From contig OX421497.1 of assembly GCA_949126835.1 (NCBI GenBank), positions 24,927,612-24,991,611 of the forward strand: 64,000 nucleotides of DNA, read 5' to 3'. The position numbers and the translations under genes are program-made. The stretch comes from Anisus vortex (taxonomy: Eukaryota > Mollusca > Gastropoda > Planorbidae). Under the pieces are notes generated by a model. The model worked only from the letters and a program-made list of their open reading frames with translations, had not been told where the DNA came from and searched no databases. Shown here in pieces: positions 37,000 to 48,355 of the stretch; within the stretch, counting starts at the first letter, position 1; each line of letters opens with the position of its first letter.

Positions 37000-38079
37000 T
37001 GCAGTTCTTTTATTTTACTTCAATGGACAGCTTGTACCAGGCTGTTCGGGTGCAAACTAATTCCCTCACACAGTCAAAGGGACATTTTCATCACCTACTA
37101 AATCTCAACTCGTGTAGGGATCTGGATTGGGATTTACCCAAAAAATCTGCCAACAGACTTAAATCATATTGTTGGTGTTTTACATCATTATGTTGATGTT
37201 TTGACATTACCACCACTGAGCAACAAGTCCACTGATTTTGTTACAGCAATCGATTCTCAATTTTAAAAAAAACAGCTAGGTCTGGGTTCAGCCTTTCTCC
37301 TTAAAGCATTTGGCGTAGCCGGGGGAAAATGGGGCGTGACCTGGGGCGTGGGTCCAAAACGTAGGCAATTGTCTAGAATGTTAGATTTTAGATCTGGTAC
37401 GACAGGGTGATGTGTTGGAATAATTTCTTTTCTTTACTGTCAGCTGATTTCGATGTGTTAAATATTTTTTTTACAGTGTTAGTTTAGCGTCCATCCATTT
37501 CTTCTCGCCCGGTACGACCACCCTTACGCGCGCCCCTTTAGATTACGCCACTGCCTAAAAGATGGTAGCTTAAGAAGTAGAGGGAGGCGGGTGTAGCCAC
37601 AAAGCTGCCAAAGTGACACTTAACTTTTATGTGCGTTAAAATACTAATAAATAAAAACTGTCATTTTAAAACAGGCGCCGAATTCGACCACGTACCAGGC
37701 GCCATTTTTCCTAGATACGCCACTCCTAAGATTGACAGACTTTCAAAGTTTTTTTTTTTTTTTTTTTTTTTTGTTGCTGTTGTTGTTTTGTGTAAGGGAG
37801 GTAAAACGTTTGATCGCATTGTTATGAATACATTTCTGCATTGATTTGCAATTTACCTTTAGTCTAAAATAACTTTTTAGATATAGGTACAATGTGTCTA
37901 ATAAATGCTGTTAGCTAAATCTTTATTGTCACTGATATAGTTTGAAGTGTTTATAGTAATGTAGACACAAATAAAATAGTTACAATATAGAAGTACTCTT
38001 TATTTGTCACTAGCAGAGTACTTAGTTCTCTGTTTTTATTCGTATCTGTGTACAGTGGCGTAATTAGGCATGTTCCACA
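37000..38079. other. Non-coding stretch with MITE scraps
   Basis: No gene seen. 37310-37560 and 37670-37730 contain GGCGTAGCCGGGGGAAAATG and TAGATACGCCACTCC type ends of short DNA elements. A T20 tract is at 37749-37773. 38054-38080 begins GTGGCGTAATTAGGCATGTTCC, another element end. Confidence 0.5.
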
Positions 38080-39295
38080 ATCAGAGCAATGGAGGATGCA
38101 ACAAACCTAAGCTCTATGGAAACTAGACGAGAAACCAAAATCCCTACTCACTTCACCAAGTTAGAAGCATCAGGACATCACCCTCTAAAACCCAAGCTAC
38201 TCAAAACCTCCTCAACAAAAAGACTTCAAAGATCCAATTTTATGCAAGAAGCCAAACATCTAAAAAGTAAATAGAAAATAGAAAACATTGCAATTGAACC
38301 TACCCACTTCCCCCCCCCCCCTGGGACCCAAGCCCTCCTCTAAAAATCAGAGACGAACTAAGCAACATAGGGAAAAAATCTGACTACACACCCGAAATAC
38401 TAAAAGAAGCAGTAAACAACATCATTAGAGAACAATACCCTCACAATTCATGGACCAGAGTCTATACTGACAGGTCAACTGAAAAAGATTTGAAAAATGG
38501 AGGAGCCGGCATTTTCATAGAGTGGCCAAATGGAGAACTCCTAGAAAAAGCCACTGTCACAGGTAGCCTCTCAGATAGCACTAGAGCAGAAAGAAAAGCA
38601 ATTGAGCTTGCTGCAAATATACTAACAAGCCACACACAATCCCCCAACAGCCGGATTGTCATTTTCACTGACGCCAAAACAGTACTCCAGTCTCTAAAAA
38701 ACCCAATGCCCTGATCAACCAGTCACTCAGTACAGAACTTTTAAAACTGTGTAAAATAACTAAAGAACTGGTTCTCCAATGGATCTTTGTGCATATACAA
38801 AATGAAGGAAATGACACTGCCGACACCTTAGCTAAAGCTGGAGGTAGACAAAACCAGACAGACCCATCTCTACACCCCGAAGAAATTAAGCCGATACTCA
38901 AAAGGAATGAATCCGAAAGATGGTCTGAGCTGCAACCAAACAACCCAAAGATTGATGCTTACTACAAACTCTCCCGCAAAATTTCAACACATTAACTTCA
39001 GACTAAGGACTGGTCATAATAGGCTAAAGCAACACATGTTCCGCAAACTACGAATCGGAGCAAGCAAAATGTGACCCTGCGAAACAGCTCCCGAAAATGC
39101 GGAGCATGTCCTTCAGGCCTGCCCTCTGTATCTTTCTACCCAGTCAGCCTTTTGGCCCCTGGGGGCTACCTTCAAAGGCAAACTGTTCGGTGGACTAGAG
39201 CTACTGACAGCCATGGCGCAGTTCACTACAACTATAGGACTTGTTGTCTGAATCCTCACGATCATAACATTTGAGAACGAAGAAGAAGAAGTTGG
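38080..39295 (+). pseudogene. Degenerate LINE 3' part with RNase H domain
   Basis: Pieces of the plus strand give VYTDRSTEKD, NGGAGIFIEWPNGELLEK, AERKAIELAANIL and IVIFTDAKTVLQSLKN, the start of a type I RNase H fold with its catalytic Asp and Glu and the FTDA Asp. After a frameshift come NEGNDTADTLAKAG (final RNase H motif) and then TGHNRL, HMFRKL and CGAC/EHVLQACPLY, the Cys/His tail seen in some LINE polymerases. A (GAA)n tail occurs at about 39285. At least three frameshifts or stops make it non-functional. Confidence 0.75.
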
Positions 39296-39603
39296 TAAAA
39301 CACAGCTGAAAGTTGTTCATCAATTATGACATTTTTTTTACTTACTACAACACATTTATCTTTTTTTTTTACTATTATGACATTTTAACTCGGAGATTGC
39401 AATCTTCTGATGTACCACTGTGTGTACCAAAGAAACGGTAAAAAACACGCTGGTCCTGCCAGTATGATGCGACGATTGCATTTGCAGCCTGATGCCTGAT
39501 ACAAAAAACTTTGAAGCTTTGGAGTCAATTGCCGATGATGATGACTAAAAAGGTATCATCCGTTAACAGGCTGATGGTCTTTTAATTCGAATGTCATCTT
39601 TCG

Positions 39604-40425
39604 ATGTGGACATATATTGTTGTATTTTGGCAAGAGATTTTAGAACGTTTTAATGCCATAAGTATAGCCCTTCAAGACAAACATATGAGCGTCAACATGG
39701 CCGTAGCCTGTCTCAAGTCTCTCAAAACCTTTGTTGAATCAAGGCGAAAACTATTCGACGATTATGAAGCTCGCGGAAAAGTGAAGTCTGGGAAAGACGA
39801 ATATGTTAAAATAAATACCAGACAACGTCGTGGCAGTGTTTGTGTGACATCACTTGAATATGGACAGGTACAAGAAGATATTATCAAGAGAGAAGTTCCG
39901 TGTGGACAGTTTTCTTCCAGTTATAGTATAGGTTAATTAAAAAAATTACTTTATCAGCGTATTAATGCATACTTTATTGTTTGTGAACGATTTGAATTAC
40001 TTGGTCAGTTGTAAAATGTATCCGAATTTATGACAAAGATATGGACAATTGCCTCGGTGATGAACTGGTTCAATTCGCTGAATTATTCAAGTAATATGCT
40101 GATTTTATGAAGGATAAACAAAAACATGACATTGGATATGAACAATTAATTTAAAAATTGATTGTTGATCAACGTCTAGCAGATACTTTTCCAAACATTA
40201 AAGTTGCCCTAAGAATGTATCTGGTACTTATGGTTGCCAATGCATCTAGGGAACGATCATTCTTTGAATTGAACTGCGAACAACCATGACTCAGGAGAAG
40301 CTGGCTGCCCTAAGTCTACTCAATAATGAATGAGACATATAGCGTGAAATGGACTGTAGTGACATCATTGAAATATTAGCTGCTTGTAAAGCACGAAGAG
40401 CCAATGTTCAGTTAAGACTATAAGG
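39604..40425 (+). pseudogene. Degenerate ZMYM1-like hAT transposase
   Basis: The frame 39604-39936 encodes VVFWQEILERFNAISIALQ, ACLKSLKTFVESRRKLF and YEARGKVKSGKDEY, resembling the region before the hAT dimerisation domain of ZMYM1-like proteins. Downstream, with stops, come ALRMYLVLMVANASRERSFF, TTMTQEKLAALSLLNNE and DIIEILAACKARRANVQ, the dimerisation region. It is a different, older family member than the pair at 7080 and 55092. Confidence 0.7.
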
Positions 40426-41029
40426 ATGTGATCTAGAAATATTGCAACAGTTTTATTTCAAATTGTTTCGTTGTTTTTTTTTAAAATATTTCCAGGACTA
40501 AAAAAACACATTTCTTTTTTTTTTTTAAATTTTAAATAAAAATATAACATATTTTTTAATTTTTAAGAACTTAAAAAAATATTTGCTTTCGGTATAAGCT
40601 CATAAATTTCCAGTTTGGCAAAACATTTATTATTAAAATGTACATAATTATAAAGTGGTCGTGGATGAAGCATATTATAGTTTTAAAGTGGCTTGTGTGC
40701 AAAAATGTTAATCTAAAAATCAACAAGCATTGTTGAACCACTTATATAGTGGAAGGAAATATACAATGCATGACTTTACCGCTATCGAAAATAACATTTC
40801 ATATTTTATTATTGCCGCCACTACCACAGATTTAGCTCCATATGTTAATGTTTATATCTTCAAAAGGAACAAAAGGAAGCTAAATGTAAAAATGTATTTA
40901 TGTATTTCAAAATTTAAAGTTCACTTCAAATTCCAATGAAATAGACGATAATGATAAAAAGGCTGATGAATTGAAAAATAATTATAATAAAATTTTTTCT
41001 TCTATCCTTTGTCATCGAACGCCACAACC
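40426..41029. other. AT-rich DNA without recognised features
   Basis: I see no gene, repeat array or element end here. Confidence 0.5.
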
Positions 41030-41998
41030 TCAAATATCATTCTTTCGCCGATGACACCCAGCTGTATAACAGTGCAGAGCCTGAGGACTTCGACAGGCTC
41101 CTTGCTTCCATCTCCATCTGTTTCCTGGACATCCAGAGCTGGATGACGGAAACAAGTTGAAGCTTAACAGTGAGAAGACTGAAGCTCTTATCGTCGGTAC
41201 GAGACAGATGGTCGTGTCCCTCACTGCGTCCGATCTTCAGCTGGCTGATGCGACTGTGCCTTTCTCCCCGACTATCAAAAGCCTTGGCGTCTATCTGGAC
41301 TCCACGCTGTCCATGCAAACCCACATCTCCTTCCTCACTAAAATCTGCTTCTTCCATCTGCGTCGTATTGCCGCCATCCGTTGTTATCTCACCAAGGAAG
41401 CTTGTGTTAAGCTCATCATCTCTCTCCTATTTTCCCACTTGGACTATTGTAATTCGCTTTTGGCTGGTCTCCCGGCCTCCTCCCTTCAAGGACTCCAACG
41501 TATCCAGAATTGCGCAGCCCGACTAGTTCTCAAGAAGAAGAAGTCAAATGATATCAATCCTCTGCTCCGATCTCTGCACTGGCTACCCATCAACAACCGG
41601 ATCTCATATAAGCTGGCTTCCCTCTGTTATAGGTGCCTGAATAACTGCGCCCCGGATTATCTTCGCTCTTGTATGGAGCTCTACACCCAGTCCCGCCCAC
41701 TTCGTTCGGCATCTGACGCGCTTACTCTGCGGATCCCTCGTGTGAGGCTAGTGTCCGCTGGCGAAAGTTCATTTTCCTACGCAGGACCGTCCGCTTGGAA
41801 TCACCTCCCACTACAGCTTCGCCAGAGCCCTAGCTATGACACCTTCAGGAGCCGGCTGAAGACTCACCTATTTCGTCAGCAGAATTAGCGTATTACTATA
41901 TATTTCGTTGTCTGTCTGTATTCTGTAACTGTCGTCTGCGCATAGAACTGTCACCAACGGGATATGCGCTATATAAGCACCGTTATTATTATTATTAT
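41030..41998 (+). mobile_element. 5'-truncated CR1-like LINE with (ATT)n tail
   Basis: The first frame reads YHSFADDTQLYNS (FADD catalytic box) and then, after a one-base frameshift near 41150, LKLNSEKTEALIVGTRQM, KSLGVYLDSTLSMQTHI, HLDYCNSLLAGLPASSL, RIQNCAARLV and HWLPINNRISYKLASLCYR. It ends with SAGPSAWNHLPLQLR-like sequence and THLFRQ. A short (TTA)n tail is at 41984-41998. Both the frameshift and the 5' truncation make it non-autonomous, but the frame after 41157 is otherwise clean, so it is fairly young. Confidence 0.88.
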
Positions 41999-42116
41999 TC
42001 TATTTAGATATGGTTTATTAACTCTATTAATTTGTTACTTTTATAAAAATAATAATTTGTAATGATTATGTTATGTTCAGCATCATCATCAAGCTCTTGA
42101 CAGTTGTAGTCGTTGT

Positions 42117-42475
42117 GTGTGTGTGGGGGGGGGGGGGGGGGGCGAATGGACACCTCAGCAGTTAACTTTCTCCACTTTTGCCTGTCTTGAGCTGTTGTCA
42201 ATAGTTGAGTCAACTGCAGCCCTGTCCAATATTTTATGTTGTCGAACCAGCATCTTCACTGACGGCCTTTCCGACGTCCACCTTCTACAGTTACTTTGAG
42301 GATTGTTTTTGGCAGGTTATTATGCCGCAACACCTGACCGAACCATATCAGTTTGCGCCATTTGATTGTTGTCATAATGTTTTCTTGAAGGCCTGCACTT
42401 GAAGATATTCCGTCCCAGACATTCTCATTAGTCATGTGTTCTGCGTAGGTAATTCGAATTATTTTTCTCATGCAT
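42117..42475 (-). mobile_element. LINE polymerase C-terminal fragment
   Basis: The minus strand gives RITYAEHMTNENVWDGI, then TTIKWRKLIWFGQVLRH, TILKVTVEGGRRKGRQ and, after breaks, TTAQDRQKWRKLTAEV. This is the C-terminal signature of a widespread LINE group (KRRKLxWFGHVxRH, GGRRRGRQ, xDRxxWR). A G18 tract at 42124-42142 follows. Confidence 0.7.
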
Positions 42476-43526
42476 TTATTTTCGAATGCCTGCTTCTTCT
42501 TTTGTTATGTTAATGCAATTAAAAAAAATTGAAATAGATATATAAAAATTTGAATTAACAAAAAAAAAAAAATGAAATTAAACACAAGTAAAACATGTAG
42601 CGGGCATGATAGAGACTGAACTAGCAAATACTGCAACAAATACTGTAAATGAGAACTCGCATTTGATTGTTAACTGACACGGACATACTACATCAACATG
42701 GTTGTTCACGTATGAGTGTTCAAACGAGCAACTGAAGTTAAATGAATTGAAATGCTAATTTGGTAGCCAAATCGGCGTTACTGGTTTTCATTCAGCAACA
42801 GCAATACTATACACAGGCTAACCGCGCTAGCCCAGCAATGTCGGAAGTCAGGGGTGAGGCCACGAGGGGCCCCCGTATAAATTTGGGAACAGGGCCCCCA
42901 CAATCCACTGTCTGTGTATAGTTCACAGCATTAAGAAATGGGAAACAAAGTAAACGGGCGACAACTCTATTGTTTGACAAAGGAAGCAACAATGATAAAC
43001 AACAATACGCCGAAAGATACAAATTACTGCTTTCTTCTCTTATCTGTGGGTCTGAGGGTATATTCTTGTCTTACATTTTGTTTGGGTTTTAAATTATGTT
43101 AACTTGTTGGTTTTCCTGGTTAGTAGGCTATCTGTTGGGGTTTAAAATATATATTCTTGTTTTAATAAGACACATTTTTATAATGTAGTCTAAAAATAAT
43201 AAATAAAAGTGTGACGTATGACGATAAAAACTATGACGCGTGAGTTAGAATTGACGTTGTGAATATAATGCAGAAATGGTAGACGACCTTAGATTTATGG
43301 AACGACAGGACGTATTTAGACTAGGCTTTGGATTATGCTTTAGAATGTTGAGTTGAATATTGTATATAAGTTACTGCAATGTATTTCATGATTAAACAGT
43401 TGAATTGTTACTTACTTTCAATCAGTATTTGGTTCAGTAGACCTATACTTAATTTAAGTGTAATCTGCCCTGAGATTTATGAATTGAATATAAATATATA
43501 GAAGCAACAGCAGCAGTACCAAATAC
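42476..43526. other. Non-coding DNA with a GGGGCCCC element end
   Basis: No gene seen. 42855-42906 carries GAGGGGCCCCCGTATAAATT and AGGGCCCCCACAATCC, matching element ends at 1517, 5290 and 5340. The rest is AT-rich. Confidence 0.5.
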
Positions 43527-44286
43527 TATAATAAGATGGACCGCTTGCTCTATTTTTAGAGCTTATAAAATTACAAGCCGTTATGTGCCCGATTCTTCGA
43601 ACGGGCTTTTTTTTAGAATATGCTTGACACATTATAGTTTTTTAGTTTTGTTTTCGCAACATACATAAAGTAGTATGTTTTTTTTTTTGTGGTCAGTATT
43701 TTTTAAATTTATTTTTGTTTTGCACACTTTATTATACACCAATTCAATATACAACTAAAAAGGAAAAACAAATAATAATAATTTTTTTTTATTTCTTGCT
43801 CAAAGTATGACCACTATGATCGAATTTTGTGAGTTTATTGGGTAATTAAACTCTTTCTGTAAAATAGAACTCACATGTCTTTTAAAAAGTACTGTTAATT
43901 CAAAAATGATTGTTTGATTTTTTTTTTCTACAACATTAGTCGTAGATCAATATTTATTTTTTTTTGTGTTTTTTTGTTGGTGATATTTGCTATTTATTTA
44001 TTGTTGCTTTGGAAGCAAACTTAAAATTAAATTTTAAATTCAACAGGAAAAACAATAACAACTGAAACCGATATGAATCATAGTTTATACAACGTATACG
44101 ACATGAATTAAAACTTTAAAAAGTTGGTCTGGCAAATTCAAACATTGCCCGGCAATATAAAAATTTCCCGCTACATAGTTTATAAGACGTATACGATACA
44201 AATTAAAACTTTAAAACGTTGAGCTCGGCAATTTAAACATTGCCTGGCAATTGAAAAATTTCCCGCTACAAAGTTTATAAGACGTA

Positions 44287-45030
44287 TACACAGAATAGGT
44301 ATAGAACAGAATGCACAATCTCTATATACGCAGTCACTGAAAGTTACCATTTTCCGCAATGCAGCGGTCGATAGAGACGCTACTATAATAAAATGAGAAA
44401 GGATATCTACGTCTGCCATAAATATATACAATATATATAGGGCCTACATTATCTTTCATTATAGGCTTACTTTTATATAAATTTGACTTAATTACCCATT
44501 TTGTTTTCAACATTATAGGATTAGGCCAATATGATGTAAAAATATTTATTACCCGGTACTGATTTGAAAAAAAATGGCTTAGACGTAGCTCGGTACCGGT
44601 AACTAAATTGCTACGGCTACCGGTACATAAATATATACTTTTTAAACCAAAATAAACTTTTAAAATTATGAAGGGAAATAGGCATATAATTCATAATGAG
44701 TTAATATGAGGTTGTTTATGCCGTTGTTTATCCTTTATGGAGTCAGGAAAGCCATGCAGTTTGACATGTTTTTTTTTACGATAATCAGTCGTTTTCGCAT
44801 CATTGTTGTAGTTTATTACACAACCGTTTATGCACATTTTGCCTGAACTATTAGCTTTGGGTGTTCAAACTTGTAGATTTGAAGAAAAGGACGTTGTAGG
44901 CTAAATAAGCATAAATATAGAGTGTAACCAGGACCACTGCGTTTAAATAGGCTTAGTATGGCGTCGGTATTACTGCCCAAAACAGAAATAAAATGCGATT
45001 GCGCATTCTGTTTTATACCTATTCTGTGGA
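44287..45030. mobile_element. MITE nested in unit 1
   Basis: Ends CAGAATAGGTATAGAACAGA and GCATTCTGTTTTATACCTAT are inverted repeats, the same family as 21590-22095. Unit 3 has the same insertion at the same place (49069-49815), and unit 2 lacks it. Confidence 0.8.
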
Positions 45031-45254
45031 CACATACAACACGAATAAAAACGTGAAGGAATTTTGTATTTCCCAGATACAACGTAAGATACCCATTCAA
45101 ACCATTAATCATTACCCATTATAACAATTTAAAAATATCCCGCTATAAATTACGACGCAAATTAAAACGTGAATATATTTTGTTCTATTCATTCATAAAG
45201 TACATTAGCAAAGGTTGAAGCAAAGTTAATTTTAAATGAATACGCAAAATTTGA

Positions 45255-45387
45255 TGACGTCATAACGAAAAGCCGGCTAGCTATCTCTGCGCAAACTTTG
45301 ATGACGTCATCCTGAAAAAAATCTCAACGCCATCCTTTTTTTTATTTTTTTAGCGCGATCGATCGAAAAACTATAAAAAGTTGGAAC
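45255..45387 (+). promoter_or_regulatory. Promoter-like block: two TGACGTCA sites and a TATA-like box
   Basis: Perfect CRE palindromes at 45255-45262 and 45302-45309 are 47 bp apart. A GCGCGATCGATCG palindrome follows at 45354-45366 and TATAAAAA at 45372-45379, about 20 bp before the ATG at 45400. The same block recurs in unit 2 (47974, 48021) and unit 3 (50039, 50086) with the same 47-bp spacing. Promoter activity is inferred only. Confidence 0.4.
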
Positions 45388-45399
45388 GGCAATTTTAAC

Positions 45400-45597
45400 A
45401 TGAACCCAAAATATGTCGTTTTATTCGCGTTTTTTGACCAAACTGACCACTGCGGTCATTTTAATTTTTTTAAAACCTTGACAGTGTTCACCGCCGTAAC
45501 GCAAAGAATATTTGTAGCAAATTTCACGTTTTTATGTCCAGTATTTAAAAAGATTATGCGGTATGTACATACCCAGCCAGCCACATATTCCTTTTGA
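45400..45597 (+). CDS. Small ORF of unknown function, unit 1
   Basis: It encodes 65 residues starting MNPKYVVLFAFFDQTDHCGH and containing FNFFKTLTVFTAVTQRIF and FLCPVFKKIMRYVHTQPA. The same frame is at 48119-48340 and 50184-50450, where it is lengthened at the end by a (CAGC)n repeat giving SQPA steps. The protein is rich in Phe and has no recognised domain. Because the units are recent duplicates, conservation does not prove translation. Confidence 0.3.
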   Translation: MNPKYVVLFAFFDQTDHCGHFNFFKTLTVFTAVTQRIFVANFTFLCPVFKKIMRYVHTQPATYSF

Positions 45598-45734
45598 GAT
45601 TTATATATATACAAGCTGATATGTGCCCGATTCTTCGAACGGGCTTTTTTTAGAATATCCTTGACACATTATAGTTTTCTAGTTTTGTTTTTGCTACATA
45701 CATAAAGTAGTATGTTGTTGTTTTTTTAAAGTTA

Positions 45735-46520
45735 GTTCCGGCAATTTAAACATTGCCCGGCAATTTAAACATAGCCCGGCAATTTAAACATAGCCCGGCA
45801 ATTTAAACATTGCCCGGCAATTTAAACATTGCCCGTTAATATAAACATTGCTCGGTTATATAAACATTGCCCGGTAATTTAAACATCGCCTGGTAATATA
45901 AACATTGCCCGGTAATATAAACATTGCCCGGTAATATAAACATTGCCCGGTAATATAAACATTGCCCGGCAATTTAAACATCGCCCGGTAATATAAACAT
46001 TGCCCGGTAATATAAACATTGCTCGGCAATTTAAACATTGCCCGGTAATATAAACCTTGTCCGGTAATATAAACATTGCCCGGCAATTTAAACATCGCCC
46101 GGTAATATAAACATGGCCCGTTAATATAAACATTGCCCGGTTATATAAAAATTGCCCGGTAATTTAAACATTGCCCGGTAATATAAACATTGCCCGGCAA
46201 TTTAAACATCGCCCGGTAATATAAACATCGCCCGTTAATATAAACATTGCCCGGTTATATAAACATTGCCCGGTAATTTAAACATTGCCCGGTAATATAA
46301 ACATTGCCCGGAAATTTAAACAATGGTCGTTACCAAGGGTATAAGCCTAAAGGTGCCTATACACTTTGCCCGGTAATATAAACATTGCCCGTTAATTTAA
46401 ACATTGCCCGGTAATATAAACATTGCCCGGTAATTTAAACATTGCCCGGTATTATAAACATTGCCCGGTAATTTAAACATTGCCCGGTAATTTAAACATT
46501 GCCCGGTAATTTAAACAATG
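45735..46520. repeat. 19-bp GCCCGG array (about 38 units)
   Basis: Unit ATTGCCCGG(C/T)AAT(T/A)TAAAC. TTT and ATA variants alternate. It is interrupted at 46320-46365 and followed at 46517-46555 by copies of GTTACCAAGGG(T/G)ATAAGCC. Minus-strand frames such as 45856-46095 are by-products. Confidence 0.93.
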
Positions 46521-48118
46521 GCCGTTACCAAGGGGATAAGCCTAAAGGTGCCCAGTTCTCGGAACCGGATAAAAGTTATGTTTACATACACTCTAACTAC
46601 TCAGGCAGTTATAATGAGATTGCCCGCATGACCTACGACACGAATTTAAACGTGAGGTAATTTTTTATTTGCCCGCTACAACATGAATTACCCGTTAAAA
46701 TCATTACTCATCACCCATTATAACAATTACAAAATTGCGCGCTATAAATTACGACGCAAATTAAAACATGAATATATTTTGTTCTATTCATTGATTAAGA
46801 ACATTCGACAGTACTTTTATTTTTTTTTAATGATTGTTTGATATATTTTTTTTACGACAAACATTAAGTCGCAGATTTATGTTGTGTTGTTTTTGTTATT
46901 TACTATTTATTTATTTATTGTAGCTTTGGAAGCAAACTTATAATTAAATTTTCTATTTAACATGTAAAACAATAACAAATGAAACCCATAAGAAACAAAG
47001 AAGAAATATTTTTTTTGTTACATTGTGTTCAATGTAATCGCATAATGATCTTTTACATACACTTTACATATCCATGGAGTTATAATGAGATTGCCCGCTA
47101 CACAGTTAATATATAAGGCAATTAAAGGTAATTTTTTATTTGCCCGCTACAACATGAATTACCCGTTAAAATCATTACTCATCACCCATTATAACAATTA
47201 CAAAATTGCCCGCTATAAATTACGACGCAAATTAAAACATGAATATATTTTGTTCTATTCATTGATAAAGAACATTCGACAGTACTTTTTTTTTAATGAT
47301 TGTTTGATATATTTTTTTACGACAAACATTAAGTCGCAGACCTATGTTGTGTTGTTTTTGTTTATTTGCTGTTTATTTATTTATTGTTGCTTTGGAAGCA
47401 AACTTAGAATTATTTTTTCTATTCAACATGTAAAACAATAACAAATGAAACCAATAAGAAACAAAGAAGAAACTTTAAAAAAAAAAAAATTGTGTTCAAT
47501 TTAATCGCATAATGATATTTTACATACACTTTATCTACCCATGGAGTTATAATGAGATTGCCCGCTACACAGTTAATATATACGGCAATTAATAAAACCC
47601 TGCCCGTTAAAAAGTTTATCGATGTATACGTCACAAATTTAAATGTGAATGACATTTTGTACGCCCGCTACAACCGAAACGAACTGAAACGTGAAATATT
47701 TCCCGCTAGAAACGAATTGAGTGAAATATTTCCCGCTAGAAAGATTTTAATGCGTATACGCCCGCTTCAAACGAATTGAAAAAGCTAAAAGTTATGTTTA
47801 CATACACTCTTACTACTCAAGCAGTTATAATGAGATTGCACGCAACAACTACAAAGTTTATATTTCGTATACGACACGAATTAAAACGTGAATATATTTT
47901 GTTCTATTCATTCATAAAATACATTAGCAAACATTGAAGCAAAGTTAATTTTAAATGAATACGCAAAATTTGATGACGTCATTACGAAAAGCCGGCTATC
48001 TATCTCTGCGCAAACTTTGATGACGTCATCCTAAAAAAAATCTCAACGCCATCCTTTTTTTAATTTTTTTAGCGCGATCGATCGAAAAACTATAAAAAGT
48101 TGGAACGGCAAATTCAAC

Positions 48119-48291
48119 ATGAACCCAAAATATGTCGTTTTATTCGCGTTTTTTGACCAAACTGACCACTGCGGTCATTTTAATTTTTTTAAAACCTTGA
48201 CAGTGTTCACCGCCGTAACGCAAAGAATATTTGTAGCAAATTTCACGTTTTTATGTCCAGTATTTAAAAAGATTATGCGGTATGTACATAC

Positions 48292-48326
<35 letters not shown>

Positions 48327-48340
48327 CATATTCCTTTTGA
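48119..48340 (+). CDS. Small ORF of unknown function, unit 2
   Basis: Same start and body as the frame at 45400, but the C-terminal QPA is extended to about three QPAS steps by (CAGC)n. Located about 20 bp downstream of a TATAAAAA at 48092. See 45400 for features. Confidence 0.3.
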
Positions 48341-48355
48341 GATTTATATATATAC

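Larger units (their letters stand above)
43571..45610 (+). repeat. Unit 1 of the 7.2-kb element
   Basis: It begins ACAAGCCGTTATGTGCCCGA and ends GAGATTTATATATATACAAG. It holds a hairpin plus T run (43587-43614), a nested MITE (44287-45030), a TTGCCCGG-type short repeat region, two TGACGTCA sites, a TATA-like box and the 65-codon frame at 45400. It is nearly identical to unit 3. Confidence 0.85.
45611..48355 (+). repeat. Unit 2 of the 7.2-kb element
   Basis: It shares the hairpin start (45625-45651) and the promoter-like/ORF end (47974-48355) with units 1 and 3. The middle differs: a long 19-bp array (45735-46520) and two or three repeats of a TTGCCCGCTACA..AACATGAATTACCCG segment replace the nested-MITE region. 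Confidence 0.8.

Noticed and set aside
43587..43614. Bacterial-type Rho-independent terminator
   Set aside because: The shape fits, but the genome is eukaryotic, so it is recorded only as a hairpin plus T run at unit junctions.
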